This document shows positions 6,914 to 16,724 of a stretch of 64,000 bases of DNA, piece by piece (within the stretch, counting starts at the first letter, position 1; every line of letters starts with the position of its first letter). The notes beneath the pieces are model-generated. The model did not search any database, was not told the DNA's origin, and was given only the letters and a program-made list of their open reading frames with translations. The position numbers and the translations under genes were made by a program. Source of the DNA: Holophagales bacterium UBA5704 (GTDB lineage: Bacteria > Acidobacteriota > Thermoanaerobaculia > Multivoradales > UBA5704); assembly GCA_002420005.1 (NCBI GenBank), contig DIHE01000052.1:1-64000 (forward strand). The letters are read 5' to 3'.

Positions 6914-8593
6914 TTGCCGGACAGCGATGACCTCAGCCATCACGAAACGCAGACCGCGTTGCCGGGCCCCCTTCTCGTAACCGGATTCTGGGACAAGGTG
7001 GGGACCTGGGCTTTGCCGGCGTCCTCGCTCTCCCTGGCCTCGGCCTTCGTCCTGGTGGTGACGATTCTGTTCCTGGTCCGCAACCGGGAAATGCGCTCCC
7101 TTTTCCTGCTCTCCTGGAAGAGCGGTCTCGTCATCGCGGTCGTGGCGGCGGCTATCGCCTGGTCCATCGTGATCCTGTGCGGCCGGCGTCCTGGACGCCT
7201 CTGGCCCCGGGTGTGGGCGCTCATCGTGGCCGGTCTGTGCACCGCCTCGGTGATCCTCGTGCCGCTTTTCCCCGAGGCCACCTGGGTCAGTGCCTTGACC
7301 GTCGCCGGCGCTGCCGCAGCCGTGACCCTGGGTTCGCGCCTCGTGCGGCTGCCGCCGGACAGCGGGATGATCCCGAAGATCGCACCTCTGACAGCCCTCC
7401 TGGTTCTTGCGGGTGTCCTTCCCGCGGTTGCGTGGCTGGGCGACTCCATCGTGGCCGGCAAGAGGGAACGGGTCGCCGCCATGATCGAGCAGGTCCGGCG
7501 GTGGACCACCGAGGTCGCGGCGGTGGCAGGCCGCGACTGGACCGGCGGCGGGTGGGAGGACGCCAACCGTGCCGCCGCGTCGCTCGCGCAGATTCAGCCG
7601 GCCGCCAAGCTCGACCTCTCTCTCTGGCGCGAGGCCTTCTACCTGGAAAGGGACCAAGAGCTCGCCCAGGAGGTGGGAAAGCTTCTGCAGGCGACCGCCC
7701 AGGGATTCGACGAGGACCGGGTGCCCCGGGTCTCGCGCCTGCGCGATCCCGCCTTCTATTTCGACCCGGTGGCGAAGCGCTGGGAAGAGAGCGCGGTCTT
7801 TCCCGAGGCGAGCGAGACGGTCGGCCGCTACTTCCAGGAGATGGGGCGCATCTTTCAGGAGCTGGACCTCCAGGTGGGCCTCGCCGAGAGCACGGCTCTA
7901 GCGGAGCTGAAGAAGAGCTATCTGGAGGAGAGCCGGCCGGGCGTGGTGAAACAACTGAGCGGGCAGATGCAGGAATGGACGGACCATTGGGCCGTCTTCC
8001 GTGTCCCCGGGCACGACACTCTGCTCGGCTTCTCGGAGATGCCCCTCGGCAAGCTGCTGAAAAGCCCGATTCCGACCCTGGGCATCCCTGCGTCGGATCT
8101 CCCGGTTCTTCTGAGCCTCTCGTTTCAGCGTGTCCGCAGTTTCAAGCTCATCCCCGGCTGCCGGCCCCTGGCGCCCTACACGGAGACGAAGGATGGGTCG
8201 TCGCGCCAGTACTCGCGGCTCGATTGTTTCTCCTATGGACCCCGGACGGACACCTTGGGGGCCTGGCCGCGGATCGAGATGCGGCTGGTCTATGCATCGC
8301 AGGCGAACAGAGGTCTCCTGAGCGACCAGAAGCCGTCCGAGATCTACTTCCTTTTCCCTCTACCGGAAGGCCGGGTGGAGAATGAGTTTCAGAAGCAGGT
8401 GATGTCGGATCTCGCGGAGGCGGTTCGCGAGACCACGGAGCGGGAGGTGGCGCCGATCGACCGGAGCGGCTCGACCGAGAACGGCTTCCGTGTTCGCGGC
8501 GAGGGCTTGACGATCACCGTCTACAAGCCCTCTTTCGAGCCGCTGTACGAGAAGCGCAAGGCCCTGGTGGTCCGGGCGGAGAGGAAAGGATGA
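6914..8593 (+). CDS. Polytopic membrane protein, first gene of the GTPase/vWA operon
   Basis: About 559 residues, no family recognised. The N-terminal third has roughly five membrane segments (near residues 38-56, 69-88, 96-115, 121-140 and 151-172), with a basic loop around RNREMRSLF. The remaining 380 residues form a soluble domain with helical segments and a C-terminal mixed region. The start is a TTG at 6914, chosen because AGGGAG lies 7 bases upstream and the promoter puts the transcript start near 6841; TTG 6908 is an alternative, and an open frame reaches TTG 6806, which overlaps the -35 box. The last bases overlap the next gene (ATGA at 8590-8593). Probably the membrane anchor or effector of the locus. 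Confidence 0.7.
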   Translation: MPDSDDLSHHETQTALPGPLLVTGFWDKVGTWALPASSLSLASAFVLVVTILFLVRNREMRSLFLLSWKSGLVIAVVAAAIAWSIVILCGRRPGRLWPRVWALIVAGLCTASVILVPLFPEATWVSALTVAGAAAAVTLGSRLVRLPPDSGMIPKIAPLTALLVLAGVLPAVAWLGDSIVAGKRERVAAMIEQVRRWTTEVAAVAGRDWTGGGWEDANRAAASLAQIQPAAKLDLSLWREAFYLERDQELAQEVGKLLQATAQGFDEDRVPRVSRLRDPAFYFDPVAKRWEESAVFPEASETVGRYFQEMGRIFQELDLQVGLAESTALAELKKSYLEESRPGVVKQLSGQMQEWTDHWAVFRVPGHDTLLGFSEMPLGKLLKSPIPTLGIPASDLPVLLSLSFQRVRSFKLIPGCRPLAPYTETKDGSSRQYSRLDCFSYGPRTDTLGAWPRIEMRLVYASQANRGLLSDQKPSEIYFLFPLPEGRVENEFQKQVMSDLAEAVRETTEREVAPIDRSGSTENGFRVRGEGLTITVYKPSFEPLYEKRKALVVRAERKG

Positions 8594-9843
8594 GCGAGCA
8601 GGAGACGGGCAGGTCCGATTATGTAGACGACGAGGACGAGGGCGAGAGCCCGCTCTTGTCGTCGGTGCCGGAGGAGCCCTCTTCCAAGTGGGGGGATCGC
8701 CCGATTCCGCTCCCTCCGTCATCGCTGCCGCCGGTCGAGCCGGAGGAGGAGAGGGACCAAACAGGTCCGTCTTCCTCTCAGGAGCCTCCCCGAGCCGGGT
8801 CTGCCGCTCCCGCTGCCCGGCCGGGGCCTGCGGACGCGCTCGTGGAAGAGACCGAAGAGGGAGCTCCCTTCAACCTGCCGGGGGTGGAGAAGCTGGGGAT
8901 CATCGGCGGCAAGGGGGTGGGGAAGAGCTTTCTCTTCCAGGCCATGGTCTTCCGTGCCTATTCGAAAAGCCAGGCGGGCGCGATGAGCCTCTTTCTCGAG
9001 AAGGTCCGGCTCTTTCATGCCCTGCAGAGGTCGGATAAAGCGCGCCCGCTCAGCCTCGGCGAGTTCGGAAAACGATACATGACCTGGGGGCGCCTGCCGC
9101 AGACCCTCCTGTCGAATCAGGCCTGGTACCGCCTCCGTCTGCACTGCCGAACCGGGCTTTTGCGCGAGAAGGAGTCAACCCTGGATGTCGAGTTTTTCGA
9201 CGGCTCCGGGGAAGGGTTTTTCGAGGCCGCCAGGAGGCGCGGGATCAGCGAGATCTGGCGGGACGGGTATCTGGACGCCAAGGTGATGGTCTTCTGCCTG
9301 CCCCTCTGGGTGGCCTTCCCGGGGAGCCGGATGACCACGGCGGATCGGCGGGAGCGCAACGTGGTTCTCGAGGGATTCGAAAGGGTCGTCCAGAACTACG
9401 AAGCCCTGCGGAGTGAGGGGGGGCGCGAGAACCAGCGGGTCAAGAGCATTCTGGCCCTCACCATGGCGGACGATCCCCGCACTGCCCTCGGCACGTTGTA
9501 TGAAAAGTGGATTTCCCCCTATCTGGCCTCGCCGCACTCGTATCTGCCCCATCTGCAGAAAGAATCGGGGGTCGCCCGCTACCTGGCGAATGCGCGCCAG
9601 GTGTCGGAAGCCCTGCACCGGGAGCTGGCCGCGAGCCGCGACCCGCGTGTCAGCTCGATCTCCCAGACGCTGGACTATCGCGGTGGCAGGCCCTGGCTGA
9701 TCCCTCTCAGCGCCGTCGAAGGAACCCGCCTCGACCGGATCGAGCGCGAGAAGCAGACCGGCGAGCGCCTCGCTCCGGTACCGGTCCATGCCGAGCTCCC
9801 TCTGCTCGTGGCTCTCTGCGAGCGGTACAATGCCCTGATGTGA
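8590..9843 (+). CDS. P-loop GTPase-like protein
   Basis: 417 residues. The first ~95 are acidic, Ser/Pro-rich and probably disordered. A P-loop follows: GGKGVGKS at 106-113 after LGIIGG. DVEFFDGSGEGFF near 198-210 resembles the Walker B/switch region of TRAFAC-type GTPases (D-x-x-G). A canonical NKxD is not obvious, so nucleotide specificity is uncertain. Its start overlaps the stop of the membrane-protein gene by 4 bases. The context of a second P-loop protein, a vWA protein and a kinase in the same locus recalls the two-GTPase conflict systems (DO-GTPase/GAP1 families, from memory of Pfam). Family assignment is an inference to be checked by profile search. Confidence 0.7.
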   Translation: MSEQETGRSDYVDDEDEGESPLLSSVPEEPSSKWGDRPIPLPPSSLPPVEPEEERDQTGPSSSQEPPRAGSAAPAARPGPADALVEETEEGAPFNLPGVEKLGIIGGKGVGKSFLFQAMVFRAYSKSQAGAMSLFLEKVRLFHALQRSDKARPLSLGEFGKRYMTWGRLPQTLLSNQAWYRLRLHCRTGLLREKESTLDVEFFDGSGEGFFEAARRRGISEIWRDGYLDAKVMVFCLPLWVAFPGSRMTTADRRERNVVLEGFERVVQNYEALRSEGGRENQRVKSILALTMADDPRTALGTLYEKWISPYLASPHSYLPHLQKESGVARYLANARQVSEALHRELAASRDPRVSSISQTLDYRGGRPWLIPLSAVEGTRLDRIEREKQTGERLAPVPVHAELPLLVALCERYNALM

Positions 9844-9862
9844 CGGCCAAGGGAGATCACTC

Positions 9863-12800
9863 GTGAGCACAGCTCCTGCGTCGCTCTCCGTCTACCGCGG
9901 CCAGCAGGCGCTCCGGGGACGGATTGGTGAAGGCGGGGGACGGCTGGTCGCCCAGGGGGAGCAATACCTCGACGCCGAGCCGCCGCTCGATCGGGACGCC
10001 GATCTGCTCGACGCGATTCGCCCCTGGATGAGCCTCGACTCGGATCCCGTGGACCATCAGGTGCTCGCAGACCGCCTGGAGGCCTGGTCGTTCTTCACCT
10101 GCGGCGACCGGCAGCTGGTCGCGCGCCTGGTCTCGGCCGGCATCTATGATCGCCGCGCCGCCTACTTCGCGCACGGCCGCCTCTGGCCTCTGCCTGCCGG
10201 GCCCGGCATCGACCCGGGCCTGCACGTCGGCCGTTCCGAGGCTTTTGAAGCTCCTTGGCGCGATGACGGCCCACGCCGGCCTGTTCCCGAACCGGCGCCG
10301 GCTTTCCTCGGCGTGGAGCCGATCAAGGCGGAGCCCGAGGCGGCCTCTCTCTTCCTGGGCCATCTGCTCCAGAGTGCCGTGCGCGGGCGGCCTCTGGCGG
10401 TTCTGGCTCCGCTGTCCGACTTCGCCGTCGGGGCACCGTTTCACAAGCTCCTGTCGTTCGCCCGGGGCTCCCTGCCGGCGGACCTCCGCCAGACGACCCG
10501 GGTGCGCATCTACACCCGCACGCCGGAGCTTTTCCTGCGCGACTCCGGGCCTGCGCTGATCGCGGTGCCCGCGGACATGGAAGAGCGGGTGAAGAGCTTC
10601 CGCCGCGATGCTCTGCTGATCGACCGGCAGGGGAGAGCCCTTTCCGGGGAGCCGCCCGATCCGGCGGCCCTGGAGTACGCCCGCGCCGTGGTCCGGCGCG
10701 CCGCCAAGACCCCCAGGAGCCTCACCCGGTTCGGAGAGCGGTTCCGGGACCGGCACCCCCGCGCGGCGGGCGAGCTGCCCGGCCCTCGCGACGTGCTCGC
10801 CGTCCCCATCATCTACAACTTGGCGGACGCGCTGGCCGGCTCTTCCGAGGACCGCACCGGCTTCGTGGTCGACTTTCTGCCGCAGATCGGCCCCAAGCTC
10901 GGAGCCGTCGTGGACTGGCAGCAGCTCCTCTCCGGCGAGGAGTGGCGGACGTTTCCCCTGGACCCGGTGCTCGAGCTCCTGCTCCAGGATTCCCAGGGGA
11001 TGCCGCCCGGGATGCAGGAGATCCAGAAGGCCATCGAGCGGGCGGAGCGGCTCAAGCACGCGATGGAGCGGGGAGAGGTCGACCGGTTCCGCGTTCAGAC
11101 GATCCTGCAGTCCGCGCCGCCCTCCCGGCTGGCGGCGGTTGTCCGCGAGATCCTCCAGGTTCCCGGCCTGTTCGAGAAGGACGGACCCTGGGGCGACGTT
11201 CTGGCACGCCTCCTGGAGACGCTCCGCCGCCTTCGGGGCCTGCCGCCGGAGCTGGCCGCCGCGCTCGTCCAGTCGCTGGTCGACGAAGGCAAGCTCCGCC
11301 ATTCGTGGCTGGCTTCCCTGGCTCCGCAGTGGATCGAGCACGAAGATCTGCTCAAGGCGCTCGGAGTGGACGCGCTGCTCGATTTGGCCCGCTTTCTGGA
11401 AGCGGAACAAAGCCTGAGGACGGTGTTCGCTCACGTGGACGTCCGGATGGGCGCCGACCCCCGGTCCACCACCGATGCCCTGATCCGCACCGGCTGGTGG
11501 ACGGCTTGGCGGAGGATGTCCGATTTGATGATCCAAGAAGGGGAGAAGAAGCTCCAGGCGGCGGAGGCCTGGCTCAGCTCGCCCCTCTGGACCGCAGGCG
11601 GGGCGAGGCGGGAGGCGAAACGGGAGGACTGGACGCGGGTGATGGATGACCTGCCGGCCAGCCTGTATGAAGCGGGCCGTCCGGCACCCTGGAGCGGCGC
11701 CGAGGAGCCGCGCCGCCGCCTGTGGCCGTGGATTCCTCCTTTTGAAGAGGAGCAGATCCAGGACCTGGCCGAGCGGGTTCCGGATCTCCCGTCTCTCGCC
11801 GGGCTGGCGGACACCCTGGAGACGACGAAAGATCCGGGGCTGGACGTCGGTGAGGCCATCTGGCGCTTCGTCCTGCGCAAGTCGAGGTTCCATCGCCATT
11901 TCGCGAGCGAGGATGCGCTGGGCTGGCTGCTGGAGACGCGGCCTGACGGGCTGCCGCCGCTGAGCCTGGCGGATTCCCTTCGGCTCTGGCAGATGGCGGG
12001 TCCTCGCCGGAACCAGGCGGGCCGGGCGCGGCTGGCCTCGGTCTGCCATGGTCTCGAGAACGACGCGCAGGCGAGGGAAGGCATCCTTGGTGCCGATGAT
12101 CCATACCTCTGGGACAAGCCCACGTTTGCCCAGGCGGTGGCCTTCTGGATGCACCGGCGCGGGTCGGTGGAGAAAATCGGCTTGGATGTCCTCGACAAGA
12201 TCGAGCAGCAGATCGCCGCCGAGCCCTTGCGGCGCCCCTCGGCCACGCGACAGCTGGTCGATGAGCTCGTGCGGCGCAATCTCACGAAATGCGCCGCGCT
12301 CCTGAGTCCGAACCTCGCCGGAGTTGTCGCTCTGGAGAACCTGGTGGAGTCGGCGGTCGATGCCCTTGCAGAGGGAGCGCACGATCACCCGTGCTGGAAG
12401 AACCTGGCGGACCTGACGGAGCGTGGCGCCACGGACAAGCATCTGCTCTCCTCGCTCGCGGAGCGGGTTCGGAACACGACGGGCGAGCAGAAGGCCGCTC
12501 TCCTGCGGAACGGATGGCGCACGTTCGAAGCCGCCACCCAGGCGCAGCCGTTCTTGACCCACGTACGTCCCGAGCAGGCCGATCTGCCGGTCTTCGATCT
12601 CGCGGCGAGCCTGTCGAAACCGGGCGGGCTGGGGACCGCGGTGCTCGGCGTGATCTTCCTGGCCAACGCGAGCCAGAAGGCAAAGCCGGAATGGTGGGGG
12701 GGGCTCCTGCGCGAGTTTTTCAAGTGGCGCCGGTATCCTCCCAGGGATTGCGCAGACGACCGGAGGGACGTGGCGATGGCTCTCGTGGTGCGCCTTCTCG

Positions 12801-12886
12801 GAGATCTCAAGCCCGAGGAGCGGAAGGCTTTCTGGAAGGCCATGGGACAGAGAAACGATTGGGACCTTTTGGTGGGAGCTCAATGA
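9863..12886 (+). CDS. Large GAP1-like (GTPase-associated) protein
   Basis: A 1007-residue soluble protein, GTG start, AAGGGAGA at 9848-9855. The N-terminus includes SAGIYDRRAAYFAHGRLWPL and, near 195-230, SLPADLRQTTRVRIYTRTPE. Both remind me of the N and middle regions of GTPase-associated protein 1 (FAH motif; LP-x-x-L-R-x-x-T-x-x-T-Y motif). The remaining ~650 residues are alpha-helical with many short Leu-rich helices, perhaps a repeat scaffold. No catalytic motif is visible. It sits between the GTPase-like gene and a single-span membrane protein, overlapping the latter by 4 bases. If the GAP1 relation holds, it would be the regulatory partner of the P-loop proteins; this is a hypothesis. 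Confidence 0.65.
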   Translation: MSTAPASLSVYRGQQALRGRIGEGGGRLVAQGEQYLDAEPPLDRDADLLDAIRPWMSLDSDPVDHQVLADRLEAWSFFTCGDRQLVARLVSAGIYDRRAAYFAHGRLWPLPAGPGIDPGLHVGRSEAFEAPWRDDGPRRPVPEPAPAFLGVEPIKAEPEAASLFLGHLLQSAVRGRPLAVLAPLSDFAVGAPFHKLLSFARGSLPADLRQTTRVRIYTRTPELFLRDSGPALIAVPADMEERVKSFRRDALLIDRQGRALSGEPPDPAALEYARAVVRRAAKTPRSLTRFGERFRDRHPRAAGELPGPRDVLAVPIIYNLADALAGSSEDRTGFVVDFLPQIGPKLGAVVDWQQLLSGEEWRTFPLDPVLELLLQDSQGMPPGMQEIQKAIERAERLKHAMERGEVDRFRVQTILQSAPPSRLAAVVREILQVPGLFEKDGPWGDVLARLLETLRRLRGLPPELAAALVQSLVDEGKLRHSWLASLAPQWIEHEDLLKALGVDALLDLARFLEAEQSLRTVFAHVDVRMGADPRSTTDALIRTGWWTAWRRMSDLMIQEGEKKLQAAEAWLSSPLWTAGGARREAKREDWTRVMDDLPASLYEAGRPAPWSGAEEPRRRLWPWIPPFEEEQIQDLAERVPDLPSLAGLADTLETTKDPGLDVGEAIWRFVLRKSRFHRHFASEDALGWLLETRPDGLPPLSLADSLRLWQMAGPRRNQAGRARLASVCHGLENDAQAREGILGADDPYLWDKPTFAQAVAFWMHRRGSVEKIGLDVLDKIEQQIAAEPLRRPSATRQLVDELVRRNLTKCAALLSPNLAGVVALENLVESAVDALAEGAHDHPCWKNLADLTERGATDKHLLSSLAERVRNTTGEQKAALLRNGWRTFEAATQAQPFLTHVRPEQADLPVFDLAASLSKPGGLGTAVLGVIFLANASQKAKPEWWGGLLREFFKWRRYPPRDCADDRRDVAMALVVRLLGDLKPEERKAFWKAMGQRNDWDLLVGAQ

Positions 12887-14121
12887 GCAAGCAGATCACG
12901 TTCTTTTGGGACAGGCGGCAGGCGGGCCATGTGTATGATTTCGAGATCGACGATGGCGCGCGGCGGCAAAGGTTTTCGGTGTTCTCCCAGAAGCCCCTGG
13001 AGGAAAAGCTGGTCAAGAACCGGCCGCTCCCCAAGGAGAACAAGGGAGACCTCCAGCCCGAGATCGAGAGGATCAAGGCGATTCTGCAGGGGCAGGGAGG
13101 CGTGATCTCCCTGGTCCACGATAAGGGCCTGAATCAAGTCTCCCTCCGGACGATTCCGGTCGCCACCCAGGCCGGGGCTGCGATCGCTTCTGTCGGCATT
13201 CTCCGGCCGGGCCACCCCTCGTTGGCGCTGGAGGCCTTGAACGAGCCCCAGGGAGCACCCTTTCCCGTGGGCTCGCATGCGTTGATTCCGGTCGACCCGG
13301 AGACCGAGACGCAGCTACGTGGCTTAAAGGAAAACCTCGGGCATCTGCCCGGGGATCTGGAATCGCTGGCCCTTCACGCCATCCGGGAGCCGAGCCTGGA
13401 GTCGCGGGTCGGTCTTCTGGAGGCGCTCAACCGAAAAGGCGGGGATGATTCGCCGACGGGTCCGAAATGGCTGCGCCGTCTCCTGGAGAAGACCTCCTGG
13501 GGCGGCCGTCCCGCCTCGCTCTGGCCGGCGGTCGCGGCCCTTCTGGGACTGGTGCTGGTGGCCAATACAGTCGTCCTGTACTCGATCCTGAAGACGGACA
13601 ACGGCTCGATCGTGGTGCCTTTGATGTCTGCGGGAAGAACCCCTCCGGCCGCGGCGGCCACACCGGGCCAGAAGATCTTCGCGCTCACCGAGGCGGTTCG
13701 CGGCAAGGCGGAAGATGCCCGGATGAAGGCTCTGGCGGAGGGTCACTTTGTCAGTGTGCAGAAGGAAGATGAGGTCGAACGCATCCTGACCCCAGGGGAA
13801 GAGGGAGTGCTTCTGGTGCGCGGCCTCATGAAGCTGGAAGCTCTCCGTCTGAATCAGGAGGATGCGGCCGGCCTCTTCGACAGTGCCAACAATCCGACCC
13901 AGGTCAACAACTTCTATAAGGGGCGCGCTCTGAACGCTCGATCCAGGGACCTGCTGGCGGCGCTGGCCTGCGTCGCCTTCGGAGCCCCGGGATTGCCGAA
14001 GACCTCGACGGCGGACCCTGTCCCGTTCGCCGAGGAAGGGAAGGATTGCACGAGCTACCCGCTCGACAAGGCGTCGCCGGGGCTCGACGACTTGTTGAAG
14101 CTCCTTCAGGACACCCGTTAG
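12883..14121 (+). CDS. Single-span membrane protein of the GTPase/vWA operon
   Basis: 412 residues, no known family recognised. The N-terminal 205 residues look soluble (starts MSKQITFFWDRRQAGHVYDF, mixed alpha/beta). One membrane helix lies near 213-237 (WPAVAALLGLVLVANTVVLY), and a ~170-residue C-terminal domain follows that would be on the other side of the membrane. No signal peptide; topology is probably N-in/C-out. The start ATG overlaps the stop of the preceding gene (ATGA, 12883-12886), which supports translational coupling. It may carry a signal across the membrane between the cytosolic P-loop/vWA proteins and the envelope; inference only. Confidence 0.65.
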   Translation: MSKQITFFWDRRQAGHVYDFEIDDGARRQRFSVFSQKPLEEKLVKNRPLPKENKGDLQPEIERIKAILQGQGGVISLVHDKGLNQVSLRTIPVATQAGAAIASVGILRPGHPSLALEALNEPQGAPFPVGSHALIPVDPETETQLRGLKENLGHLPGDLESLALHAIREPSLESRVGLLEALNRKGGDDSPTGPKWLRRLLEKTSWGGRPASLWPAVAALLGLVLVANTVVLYSILKTDNGSIVVPLMSAGRTPPAAAATPGQKIFALTEAVRGKAEDARMKALAEGHFVSVQKEDEVERILTPGEEGVLLVRGLMKLEALRLNQEDAAGLFDSANNPTQVNNFYKGRALNARSRDLLAALACVAFGAPGLPKTSTADPVPFAEEGKDCTSYPLDKASPGLDDLLKLLQDTR

Positions 14122-14130
14122 ACCGGCGGC

Positions 14131-15231
14131 ATGGAAACGCTTTCTCTGCGCGTCGTCGCCCCGCCGGAGGCCGAGATCCGGACAATTCCCCTGCCTCTGG
14201 AAGCGGGCGGCTCCCCCTGCTCGGTCTACCTGCGCTGCCTTCCGGGGGCGGCGGCGATCCATTGTGCCTTTGTGAACGGTGACGGCTCCATCGTGCTGCG
14301 CACCGAGGTCCAGGCCACCGGCGGCGAGAAGGTCCGGATCGGCGTGGCCCTGGGGACGGAGCGCGAGATGCGGGTGTGGAGCCCCGGGCGCAAGGTGCTG
14401 ACCCTTCCCAAAGAGGCACCGTACGAGCCGCCGCCCACCCTCCGCGTCGCCGGCTCGGGGACCCGCCTCGACCTCGCCTTCGTCATCGACGGAACCGCCC
14501 GCCGCTTCTCGTTCGACGGCAAGCAGTCCGTCTCCGAGCCGTGGCTGGGCAAGCAGGTCTGGGAGGAGCCGGTGAACCTCCTCGCGGGCTTCGCGGCGGC
14601 TCTCGTCGAAGGCTCGCAGGGGAGCCGTTTTTCCGTTCTGGCGTTCGGCGACGAAGGGATGAAAGGCGTCGAACCGGAGGATCTCGCCGACGGCTACCTT
14701 CTGCGGCCGCCTGCGGGGGCTGGGAGGTTCTTTCCCTGGAGCCCGGAGCGGTGCCGCGAGGCTCTGTCCGCGGTCGAGCCGACGCCGGGGGGCGACTTCG
14801 TCGATGCTCTCGCCGAGGCTCTCCATGCCTGCCGGAGCCTGCCGTGGGGCGAAGGGACGCGCCGGATCGTGTTGGTCTGCGGAGATTCTCCAGGGCACTC
14901 CGTGGCGCATCCTCTCCCTCCCGGCGCCGATGCCCGGGTACGCAGGCTGGACGTCGACGTCGAGGCCGAGCATCTGCACGAGAGGGGGGTCGAGATCGCC
15001 ACGCTGTACTTCGATCCTCAGGGGAATGCCGGTCTTGGTCAGGCGGTCTTCCGGAAGGAGCTTCTCGCCGCGGCCCGCGACCAGTACCGGAGGCTGGCCT
15101 CCCTCCCGGAGATGGCCTTCGAGCTGTCCCGCTTCCAGTCCGAGGAGGCGGCCCGGGTGGTCAAGGACGTGCAGGGGCTGCTCGCCCGCCGGGCCGCGCC
15201 CGGCGAGCTGATCGGGGTTTCGGAGCCCTGA
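14131..15231 (+). CDS. von Willebrand factor A-like protein
   Basis: 366 residues. The N-terminal 110 residues are beta-rich (sandwich-like), followed by a vWA-like domain from about 115. MIDAS-type elements are visible: RLDLAFVIDGTAR (Asp120), GGDFVDALAEALHACRSL, then RRIVLVCGDSPGHS. The first motif is DxT rather than DxSxS, so metal binding may be weakened. The gene begins 9 bases after its upstream neighbour and ends only 2 bases from the stop of the convergent minus-strand operon. vWA proteins paired with P-loop NTPases often act as protein-assembly or target-recognition modules; here the partner would be one of the two GTPase-like proteins. Confidence 0.75.
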   Translation: METLSLRVVAPPEAEIRTIPLPLEAGGSPCSVYLRCLPGAAAIHCAFVNGDGSIVLRTEVQATGGEKVRIGVALGTEREMRVWSPGRKVLTLPKEAPYEPPPTLRVAGSGTRLDLAFVIDGTARRFSFDGKQSVSEPWLGKQVWEEPVNLLAGFAAALVEGSQGSRFSVLAFGDEGMKGVEPEDLADGYLLRPPAGAGRFFPWSPERCREALSAVEPTPGGDFVDALAEALHACRSLPWGEGTRRIVLVCGDSPGHSVAHPLPPGADARVRRLDVDVEAEHLHERGVEIATLYFDPQGNAGLGQAVFRKELLAAARDQYRRLASLPEMAFELSRFQSEEAARVVKDVQGLLARRAAPGELIGVSEP

Positions 15232-15233
15232 CG

Positions 15234-16724
15234 TCAGCTTTTCCCGGCGGCCGTCAGCTCTTCCTGGATCAGGGCCTTCACCCAGGGCTTCCGTTTCACC
15301 GGCGGCCATTCGCGCAGCGCCTGTTCGAGCCGCCGTGTCCAGGGGTTTGCCGGGCACTTCAGGCTGTTCCGGAGGGCGTTCCGGAGATCGGTCTGTCCCA
15401 TTTCTGCCAGCAGGCCGGGGCTCACAGAGAGGGCGAAGAGCAGCTCCGGGACCCGGCGGCTCTCGAAGGCTCCGACGGAATCGGGATTCGTACCGGGACG
15501 CAGGACCAGCGCAGCGCTGCGCAGCACGTCCAACTTGACCTTCCACTGTGCGTCATCCACGGCATCGGGCTTGAGCTCTCGGAGCGTCCTGATCCAGGAG
15601 GGGAAGAGGGTCTCGTGAATTGGAACGAGCTCCGAAATGGGATGGCGTGACCACCGGCCCAGGTCAGGCCAGCGAGCTTCGACGGCACAGGCGAAGGTAT
15701 GGAGTGCTTCGAGCCAGGCCGGCGCCCCCTTGGGCGGGGCCGGCAGGGCGATCCTGGCGTCCGGCCGCACGGCCTCCAGGGGTGTGAGGGGGAGGGTATG
15801 CACGGCGACCGGCGGCTCCGCAGGGGGGCGGGCCGAAGACCCTGCCGCTTGCACAGGCACGCTGGGGACGAGCACGGCCCTCTCCGGCTGGAGCTCCAGG
15901 AGAGCCTTGGCGAGAGGCCAGCCCTGGTCGTCGGCCGGCTCCTGCCGGTGAGCCTGCTCCACGAGATGGGGAGGAACGGCGATCACGTCCCAGCGCCTCC
16001 CGAGGTCCGCGAGAGAGGCGCGTCCCGAGGGAATCCAGCCGGCGAGCGAGAGGGTCTCGGCGATCGTGCGCGGGAGGGGGAGAAGAAGGACGGCGAGCGC
16101 GAGGGGAGAAAGGGGGGCTTCGAGACCCGTCAGACAGGCGGGCTTGCGTCCTGCCAGGATCTGGGTGTAGAGCCCGGCCAGGCTCTCGCGCTCCACGGAT
16201 GCGTGCAGCTCCTCCACCCCTCGCGCCACCAGAGACTCCAGGTTTCCAGGAATCGGTGTGGGCTCCTCGGCGGCGAGCTGGAGGAAGAACCAGGGATCCT
16301 GCCAGGCTCGCTCCTCCCTATAGAGCGTCCAGACCTTCGCATCGAACGAGGCCACCTGCTCGAGGAGGAGGAGGGCTCCCAGGGCGGCGGGCGTGCCGCG
16401 GCCCGGGGTCCAGGTGAGCAGCTGCTTTTCAAGGAAGTTCGACCGGCCCACGGCATCCGAGGCCGGGCTCCGGTAGATCGCGGCTGCGCAGTACCGATCT
16501 CCCTGGCGCAGCCAGAGTGGTGCCGGGACCGGCTGGTCCTCGGAGCCGAGGGTGAGTTGTTCTGCCAGTCCTTCGGTATCGAAGCCGCTGCTCCGGGCGA
16601 TCCAGCGGTAGTCGGTGGAGGCGCCCGGCGCCTTGCCCCAGATGCCCCGTTCGCAGTGGAGCCTCCCGGAGGGCAGAGCCTTGAGCTGGGCGAAGGCCGG
16701 CCATTGCAGGATCGAGGTGCTCAT
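15234..16724 (-). CDS. Stand-alone copy of the locus-specific N-domain
   Basis: 496 residues. The first ~280 residues are clearly homologous to the N-terminal part of the adjacent GTPase fusion: both share ERG(I/V)WGK-x-PG(A/S)S-x-D-(Y/F)RWIA-x-SS-x-F, LGSED and FLEKQ. The remaining C-terminal ~200 residues are not P-loop-containing and are unrecognised. The start at 16724 overlaps the stop of the GTPase gene (ATGA), and the long upstream in-frame extension overlaps that gene and is rejected. It is the last gene of the three-gene minus operon and ends 2 bases from the vWA gene. The pair of N-domain proteins, one with and one without a GTPase, suggests a heteromeric complex. Confidence 0.7.
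   Translation of the reverse strand: MSTSILQWPAFAQLKALPSGRLHCERGIWGKAPGASTDYRWIARSSGFDTEGLAEQLTLGSEDQPVPAPLWLRQGDRYCAAAIYRSPASDAVGRSNFLEKQLLTWTPGRGTPAALGALLLLEQVASFDAKVWTLYREERAWQDPWFFLQLAAEEPTPIPGNLESLVARGVEELHASVERESLAGLYTQILAGRKPACLTGLEAPLSPLALAVLLLPLPRTIAETLSLAGWIPSGRASLADLGRRWDVIAVPPHLVEQAHRQEPADDQGWPLAKALLELQPERAVLVPSVPVQAAGSSARPPAEPPVAVHTLPLTPLEAVRPDARIALPAPPKGAPAWLEALHTFACAVEARWPDLGRWSRHPISELVPIHETLFPSWIRTLRELKPDAVDDAQWKVKLDVLRSAALVLRPGTNPDSVGAFESRRVPELLFALSVSPGLLAEMGQTDLRNALRNSLKCPANPWTRRLEQALREWPPVKRKPWVKALIQEELTAAGKS

Noticed and set aside
9857..12883. 1008-codon minus-strand frame opposite the GAP1-like gene
   Set aside because: The plus frame has good start signals, overlaps with neighbours and normal amino-acid composition; the minus frame does not.
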